NCBI RefSeq assembly: GCF_001269985.1
Contig: NZ_BBZB01000002.1
Span: 248,001 to 312,000 of the forward strand
Source: Pseudoalteromonas sp. '520P1 No. 423'
GTDB taxonomy: Bacteria; Pseudomonadota; Gammaproteobacteria; Enterobacterales; Alteromonadaceae
Length of the DNA stretch: 64,000 bases
Direction: 5' to 3'
Shown piece after piece: positions 59,127 to 64,000 of this stretch; position 1 is the stretch's first letter, and each line of letters opens with the position of its first letter. The position numbers were made by a program, and so were the translations under genes. Under the pieces are notes generated by a model, which was not told the DNA's origin, made no database searches, and saw nothing but the letters and a program-made list of their open reading frames with translations.

Positions 59127-59968
59127 ATGAATTTAAGAATTGCACGTTATAGTTGCTTTAGTGTTACCTTCTTATGGCTATTCTTCAGCCATACTGCAGC
59201 TTTTTCAGAACAAGTAAACTTACAAAAAGAGATTACAGTCAATATTTCAAGTCGTAATCATGAAAACCGCAATTATTATATTGAACTCATAAAACGATCC
59301 CTAGAAGGTGAAGGTTACTTGGTCACTTTTAACGATCTTGGTATCTCTAATACGTGAAGACAGAAAAAAGATTTAAATGAAAATAAACTCTCCTTAATCT
59401 GGCGTTTAAAAACACCATTAAGAGACAAGAGTTTTACGCGTGTAAATATTGGTTTAAGTAATGGGCTCATAGCACAAAGAATATTATTTATTAAAAATAA
59501 AAATCAACATGCATTTGAAAACATCACTAATATAGAGGACTTTCGCAAAAGAAATTTAGTGGGTGCATTTGGTGATAGCTGGTTTGATATTGATATTTGG
59601 CATCATAATAATTTACCATATTTTGAGTTCCTAGGTGATAGGCAAAAAATTTATACTATGTTATCCAGTGGCAAAAGACACATAGACTATTTCTCACGTG
59701 GCATTAATGAAATTTTAGCTGAAGCTAAACAGCATCCAAACCTTAAAATCGAACAAAATTTATTACTATGCTATCAAAATGATAGTTATATTTATGTAAA
59801 AAAAGATAATCATCAACTGGCTGAAGTGTTAGAGAAAGCATTAAGCAAAGCCGAAAAATCAGGTTTTTAGATAAATTAATAGAAAAATATTGGGGTAATT
59901 TGAAGCAAGAATTGCAGCTTGATACTCGAACTAAAATCACTTTAGATATGCCTAATTTAACTGAATAA
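59127..59968 (+). pseudogene. Broken periplasmic substrate-binding-like protein
   Basis: Starts MNLRIARYSCFSVTFLWLFF (signal peptide). A TGA at 59355 interrupts the frame. The continuation has VNIGLSNGLIAQRILFIK, GAFGDSWFDIDIW and IDYFSRGINEILAEA, then frameshifts near 59870 before LDKLIEKYWGNLKQEL. The pattern is that of SBP_bac_3-like proteins used as orphan sensors or amino-acid binders in alteromonads. At least two lesions. Confidence 0.8.
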
Positions 59969-60014
59969 ATAGAGCATCCATACTCTATATTCCATCGGAA
60001 TTTAATGTTCTGAG

Positions 60015-60783
60015 CTAATCATACTCAACAATATCAAATACTGAAAGTGGTGGTACTGGTTCATCATTCTCATGATCTCCTAGTACATAAACTTGACCGT
60101 CTTTTAACGCGATATCGCTGGGATCTGACACATCTTCATGATCTAAGTCATATACGGCTACAATCTCGCCAACTAAATTAAGCTTAATTAATTTAGTAAA
60201 TTTTTCTGATAATACATATACATTACCTTGATGGTATTGAACATCTTGGGCATCATATTCAAAAATGCTTCCCTCTGTTTCACCCGAATACGTGATGTCA
60301 TATCTTTCTTTAAGGGAGAAATCAGAGTTTAAAATAATAAGTTCATCTATCGCATCTTCATCATTTTGATCTGGTACTAAATAATACTCTTGCGCTGAGA
60401 CATCATAACCTAAATCTGAGTAGCTATAACTTTCACCTTCTAAAGCAATTACTTGAGAAGATTCATCAACAGCATTATAAATCACCAATTGATGTGCACT
60501 TTGATCGTTTAGCCATACTTGCTCTTCACTTTATTGAACAATTGCGAGTTCGGTAAATGCGCTATCTTCAGATACTTGCCAAGTCACTAATTCATCTTGC
60601 GCTCTGTTATAACGATTTAATATGTTGTCACCTGTTACATAGCAAGTGGAAAATCTTCCACCATTGACTTACCTTCAGCTGGTACAACTAATTTTAGTGA
60701 TGCAGGCTCAGGCACAATAGGGTTTTTACTTGAATCGTCATCATCGCTGCTACAGCCTGCTAAAAATGTTTTTTGAAATTTCA
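60015..60783 (-). pseudogene. Broken SdiA-regulated/propeller-like lipoprotein
   Basis: Lipoprotein start MKFQKTFLAGCSSDDDDSSK at 60783, stop at TAA after about 50 codons. The other frame reads DNILNRYNRAQDELVTWQVS, another TAA, then an open part (60488-60015) with KLIKLNLVGEIVAVYDL, SDIALKDGQVYVLGDHENDE. These repeats look like the SdiA-regulated beta-propeller group. Function unknown and now lost. Confidence 0.7.
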
Positions 60784-60956
60784 TAAATAAATTGCTCTTT
60801 TATTAAGTTGCTGGTAGTTTATTCAATTGAAAGTCTAAAAAATGTCAAAATTGGGCTGCCACTACAAAGAATTGCAAAGGATTACAAAATAAGTTATAAA
60901 TTACCGATTATTGGACCAGAATAGTATTAATGCAATAAGGCTATATAAGGAAATAT

Positions 60957-61361
60957 ATGTCTGAAATTACAATATTAGAAATGTTAGAAAGAATTCGTAT
61001 ACATCATAGTGGCGTTGAAATTAAATATGCCGAGTCTCATTGGTGTATCAGTGCAGGAAGCATTGAATTACATTCAACCTCCTTTAAAAGCTGTGTATCT
61101 CAGGTATACAATTTTGGCGCAGGGATTAATCACTGGCCCACAGAAGATCCTCTTCATACACAACCTTTAGAAAACCACTTCGCACAAAACCTAGAACAAT
61201 TAAGAACCAAAGCGCATGACTTTACCGTTGAAGGTACACATTATGGTTGGATCGCCGATTTCACTAAAAGTGGTTTGTTTATGGCAAACTCTGCTGATCA
61301 AGTCGTTAATAAAGCAATAGACAGTGTAATACAAAATCAAACAACCATATTTTCGAGTTAA
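60957..61361 (+). CDS. Hypothetical protein
   Basis: 134 residues, soluble, with a good upstream AAGGAAATAT ribosome site. Many aromatic and histidine residues (HHSGVEIKYAESHWC, AGINHWPTEDPLHTQP, GTHYGWIADFTKSG). No family recognised and no signal peptide. It stands alone between a dead lipoprotein gene and the EF-hand gene. Confidence 0.75.
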   Translation: MSEITILEMLERIRIHHSGVEIKYAESHWCISAGSIELHSTSFKSCVSQVYNFGAGINHWPTEDPLHTQPLENHFAQNLEQLRTKAHDFTVEGTHYGWIADFTKSGLFMANSADQVVNKAIDSVIQNQTTIFSS

Positions 61362-61471
61362 TTTAGTTACTTAAAAATAAAATGGAAATAATTAACTATC
61401 TGTTGTCAACCAAACTGCATTAGATGCGTTTTAATATTTGAAATCACTTATAACCCCCTACGGAGTTCCAA

Positions 61472-62110
61472 ATGACTAAAATAACTAAAAAGCTCAATAT
61501 CGCAGTACTAACAGGTTTAATTTCAGTAACAGCGGCTTTATCTGCGCCACAAGTATTAGCCGAGAAACAACGAAAAGGTGGTAAGCAAGGCAAACTTGGA
61601 TATAGTGCAGAACAAAAATTCAATCGTATAGATGTTGATCAAAGTGGTGAAATCACGTTAGCTGAAATGACAGATCCTGCCACTGTTAAAGCAGAAAAAA
61701 AATTAACCAGAAAAGATACAGATCAAGATAGCGTTTTATCTCTAGAAGAATTTAGCCAAGGCAGGCATGGTAACGCGATTGATTTGTCAGTAATAGCCGA
61801 TGAAATCGTTTTATGTGTCAGTGATTTAAAAGCAGAGACAGGTGATGATAATATAATCGTACCATCAGCTGATAACTTTGTATCTAAGGAAGAGAAGTTT
61901 AATACTATCGATGCTGATGCAAATGGAACAATTGATTTATCTGAGCTACAAACAGCGATGGAAACTAAAGCGACATCTGTTTTTGAGATCATGGATACTG
62001 ACGATAGCAGCTCAGTAAATTTAGATGAATTCACAGCAGCATCTGAATCTAATAAAGCCACTAAAAAAGCGATTCGTCAATGCGTTCAAGAATTAACTGA
62101 CGAAGATTAG
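61472..62110 (+). CDS. Secreted EF-hand calcium-binding protein
   Basis: 212 residues with a signal peptide (LTGLISVTAALSAPQVLA) and four EF-hand loops: DVDQSGEITLAE, DTDQDSVLSLEE, DADANGTIDLSE and DTDDSSSVNLDE, in two pairs around a cysteine-containing linker. Each loop keeps Asp at position 1 and Glu at 12, so calcium binding is likely. Periplasmic or extracellular location is inferred. It is followed by a strong terminator and a beta-barrel gene. Confidence 0.9.
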   Translation: MTKITKKLNIAVLTGLISVTAALSAPQVLAEKQRKGGKQGKLGYSAEQKFNRIDVDQSGEITLAEMTDPATVKAEKKLTRKDTDQDSVLSLEEFSQGRHGNAIDLSVIADEIVLCVSDLKAETGDDNIIVPSADNFVSKEEKFNTIDADANGTIDLSELQTAMETKATSVFEIMDTDDSSSVNLDEFTAASESNKATKKAIRQCVQELTDED

Positions 62111-62145
62111 AAGCTAATACCCCTTATCAATATTTGTAATTCACC

Positions 62146-62169
62146 AAAGCAGCTCAGAGCTGCTTTTTT
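62146..62169 (+). terminator. Intrinsic terminator after the EF-hand gene
   Basis: AAAGCAGCT-CAG-AGCTGCTTTTTT: nine-pair stem followed by a T-tract, 36 bases after the stop. Confidence 0.9.
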
Positions 62170-62276
62170 ACATTAATAGCTACACTTTAATTATTATTTC
62201 TCATTTGGCCACATTATTTCCTTAATTTTAGTTACACTGAGAACATATACTTCTATTTTAATATATAAGGCTTGTT

Positions 62277-63209
62277 TTGCAGTGTCTAATAACAACTAAA
62301 TATACCTTCACGATTCTGTCATTCTTTTTACTAGCCATACCTAATCATGCAAATGCCGCAAGTATTGATATCAGCTATGGTCAGCAAGGATACCAAGTCC
62401 AATTGCAAGATGAAACTGTCACTCTCACTCCAGTAGGCAATGCAATTTCTTTTTCTACCAACTTAACTGATGATTTCAGTATGGGATTGAATTATCAAAA
62501 TTGGCAAGATGATAAGAACTTTGACAACAGGGTTAATACAGATGTAACGCTTTCAACAGCTGGTGCAAGCTTAAGCTATTATTTAGATAACTGGTCATTT
62601 TCTACAAATTACAGCCAATCTGAAGTAGATACGAAAATATCAGGTCTTAAACGAAAGCAAAACATAAAAAATGAAAACATTGATTCTTCGTCTTTTGGCG
62701 GCTCAATTGGTTATGGGTTTGCTAAAAATGATTGGTTTTACGGTCTTTTAATTAGCGGTTTATATAGTGATTGGGATTTCGATAAATACCAAGTGAAAAC
62801 GAAGCAAGATGAAGGTGTTCCTCCAAAAGTCACAACAGAGAAAAGTTCAGGAAATTCATCGAGTATCAGTTCAAGCTTGTCTGCTGCTTATTATATCCCC
62901 TTAGAAAATGAGACTGGTCTTATGCTAGGCGGGCTTTTAACATGGAATTATCTCGTATCAGGTGACTCGGCCTTAATATCTCGTAATGGCAGGAATGTAA
63001 ATACAAGGAAAAATGGATCTCCAAGAAATGTTACAACTAACTCCGCAGCACTAAATTCAATTTCTGGCGATGATAGTTATGGTCAATTTGCACTTTATGC
63101 TTCTTACGATATTGATGATGCATGGTCGGTGGATATTGATACCTCGATAAATATTGCAAGTGATTACGATGCTTATACCTGGTCAATCAGTTTAGGTTAT
63201 ATATTTTAA
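62277..63209 (+). CDS. Putative outer-membrane beta-barrel protein
   Basis: 310 residues from a TTG start with TAAGG seven bases upstream. Signal peptide (ILSFFLLAIPNHANA), then alternating strands rich in Tyr, Trp, Ser and Gly, and a terminal strand ending GYIF, as expected for a barrel of roughly 12-14 strands. A soluble loop (about 180-215) is basic. No known family. It ends in a terminator shared with the convergent DUF3106 gene. Confidence 0.7.
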   Translation: MQCLITTKYTFTILSFFLLAIPNHANAASIDISYGQQGYQVQLQDETVTLTPVGNAISFSTNLTDDFSMGLNYQNWQDDKNFDNRVNTDVTLSTAGASLSYYLDNWSFSTNYSQSEVDTKISGLKRKQNIKNENIDSSSFGGSIGYGFAKNDWFYGLLISGLYSDWDFDKYQVKTKQDEGVPPKVTTEKSSGNSSSISSSLSAAYYIPLENETGLMLGGLLTWNYLVSGDSALISRNGRNVNTRKNGSPRNVTTNSAALNSISGDDSYGQFALYASYDIDDAWSVDIDTSINIASDYDAYTWSISLGYIF

Positions 63210-63228
63210 CAATTTAATAAAGCAATAT

Positions 63229-63251
63229 AGGGCATTAGTGCCCTCTATTTT
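63229..63251. terminator. Intrinsic terminator after the barrel gene
   Basis: AGGGCA-TTAG-TGCCCT followed by CTATTTTTTT on the plus strand. The loop contains the stop codon of the minus-strand DUF3106 gene, so the two convergent genes share it. Confidence 0.8.
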
Positions 63252-63690
63252 TTTGTCTCATTTTACCTTGTGTTTTTTTGTTCATTTTTTTCATATTACG
63301 CTTATTAAATTTTTCCATTAATTTACGTTGCTTTTCTTGTGGTAATTGTTGAAATTTTTTGTGAACATTTCTTAATTTTTGCTGTTTTTGAGCTGGTATT
63401 TGTCTGAATTTATCAAATTGCTGTTTTAACTTTGTTTGCTTTTGCGGATCAAGCTTTTGCCAGTTATCAAACTTATTTAATACTTCTGTTCTTTTTTGTG
63501 CATCCATTTCAATCCAACGAGTTGCACCCAGTTGTAGTTTTTCTTGTTTATCCGCTGGTAATTGGCCCCAATTAGATGAAAATTGTTTTAAAACATTTTG
63601 CTGCTCAGCGTCTAACTTATTCCACTCAAGTGCATTAACTTGGGGCATAAAAATAAATAAGTAAAAAGTAACAAAGATTAGTTTAGCCAT
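63235..63690 (-). CDS. DUF3106 protein
   Basis: About 151 residues from the ATG at 63690, which overlaps the upstream stop by eight bases. Signal peptide (LIFVTFYLFIFMPQVNA), then repeated units of the form LPxxKQxKLxxxxxxW (WNKLDAEQQNVLKQF, LPADKQEKLQLGATRW, LDPQKQTKLKQQF, LPQEKQRKLMEKF), the DUF3106 pattern, and a very basic tail. Periplasmic, function unknown, usually encoded with a sigma/anti-sigma pair. Confidence 0.88.
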   Translation of the reverse strand: MAKLIFVTFYLFIFMPQVNALEWNKLDAEQQNVLKQFSSNWGQLPADKQEKLQLGATRWIEMDAQKRTEVLNKFDNWQKLDPQKQTKLKQQFDKFRQIPAQKQQKLRNVHKKFQQLPQEKQRKLMEKFNKRNMKKMNKKTQGKMRQKNRGH

Positions 63691-63973
63691 CACTTTTATC
63701 CTCCAAAGTATTTTTTTTAGAATTTTTAACATCTGTTTTATTGGTTTCATTTTTATCTAACTTTAATTTAACTTTATTACTCGATGTATTTGATAAAACA
63801 TTGGCTGAATTCAATTTTAAATCTAGTGGCCCAACCAATTCGCCATCTACTTCAACCATATCAGCTAAGAATTCAAAAAAAGCCATATCAGGCACTTTCT
63901 CTGGCTTTTTAGGCTCTGTATGTGCTGTAAAGCTCATAACAAATAATATGCTATAACAGTGCGTTTTGTTCAT
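63683..63973 (-). CDS. Conserved small exported protein upstream of DUF3106
   Basis: 96 residues: a short hydrophobic N-terminus (CYSILFVMSFTAHT), then KKPEKVPDMAFFEFLADMVE and VDGELVGPLDL, and a Lys/Asn-rich tail. This short protein recurs before DUF3106 genes in related bacteria (from memory). It overlaps both neighbours, so it is the middle gene of an operon. Confidence 0.75.
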   Translation of the reverse strand: MNKTHCYSILFVMSFTAHTEPKKPEKVPDMAFFEFLADMVEVDGELVGPLDLKLNSANVLSNTSSNKVKLKLDKNETNKTDVKNSKKNTLEDKSDG

Positions 63974-64000
63974 TTTCAGCCAGCCAAGTTATAAACTCTA
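63951..64000 (-). CDS. C-terminal end of an upstream operon gene, cut by window edge
   Basis: The last 15 codons (EFITWLAENEQNALL, then TAG) of a minus-strand gene that overlaps the next start by 23 bases. Too short to identify. By analogy with DUF3106 operons it could be the middle component of a sigma-factor locus. Confidence 0.45.
   Translation of the reverse strand, partial: EFITWLAENEQNALL

Overview
The window is AT-rich chromosomal DNA of a marine-type gammaproteobacterium. TyrR, AstB, DUF938, DUF2960, VF530, PpnP-like and DUF3106 genes, two TonB-dependent receptors and many two-component genes together point to Alteromonadales (a Pseudoalteromonadaceae/Colwelliaceae-like lineage). That placement is inferred from gene content, not from a marker phylogeny. 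I saw no rRNA, tRNA or CRISPR array.

Layout. 0-11.6 kb: a truncated BNR-repeat protein at the edge, a TonB-dependent receptor, a LysR regulator, DoxX, a chromate transporter with a divergent LysR gene, a prolyl oligopeptidase lipoprotein and astB. 12-20.6 kb: a MacA/ABC/FtsX-type export operon with a sigma54-like promoter, followed by its probable NtrC-type regulator, histidine kinase and a FemAB/GNAT-like protein. 20.6-22.9 kb: a DUF938 methyltransferase and tyrR. 23-30.6 kb: a gene graveyard holding remnants of a GAF-adenylate cyclase, thpR, an acetyl-CoA hydrolase/transferase, a LuxR-type regulator, an M1-type peptidase and a DUF6702 protein, with one intact GNAT gene. 30.7-32.3 kb: a putative outer-membrane protein and a YeeN/YebC protein. 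32.6-41.2 kb (minus strand): one tight operon of TonB-dependent receptor, 7TM-DISM hybrid kinase, REC-GGDEF protein and REC-HK-REC-Hpt kinase. 41.3-44.5 kb: an acetoacetate-decarboxylase-family gene paired with a large FAD oxidoreductase gene. 44.6-49.3 kb: a second decayed zone with ppnP flanked by a 23-bp inverted repeat, a GT2/ArnT-like pair and a truncated IS1634-type transposase. 49.4-51.3 kb: ogt and an Ada-AlkA fusion. 52-55.4 kb: a deleted S41 peptidase and a broken RstB/RstA-like pair with an IS3-type scrap inside the regulator. 55.5-58.6 kb: a lipoprotein with a possible ClpP-like region, then an intact RstAB-like pair. 58.6-64 kb: VF530, two more pseudogenes, a hypothetical gene, an EF-hand protein, a beta-barrel protein and a DUF3106 operon cut by the window end.

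Two themes stand out. First, about a third of the loci are broken by nonsense codons, frameshifts or internal deletions, while neighbouring genes stay intact. This looks like ongoing genome erosion. Second, the intact 32.6-41.2 kb operon couples an outer-membrane receptor to a multistep phosphorelay and c-di-GMP synthesis, next to an uncharacterised decarboxylase-like/FAD pair. This is the best candidate here for an undescribed system. A minor recurring signal is a 17-bp palindrome present in three identical copies at the borders and middle of the 25-32.6 kb decayed zone.
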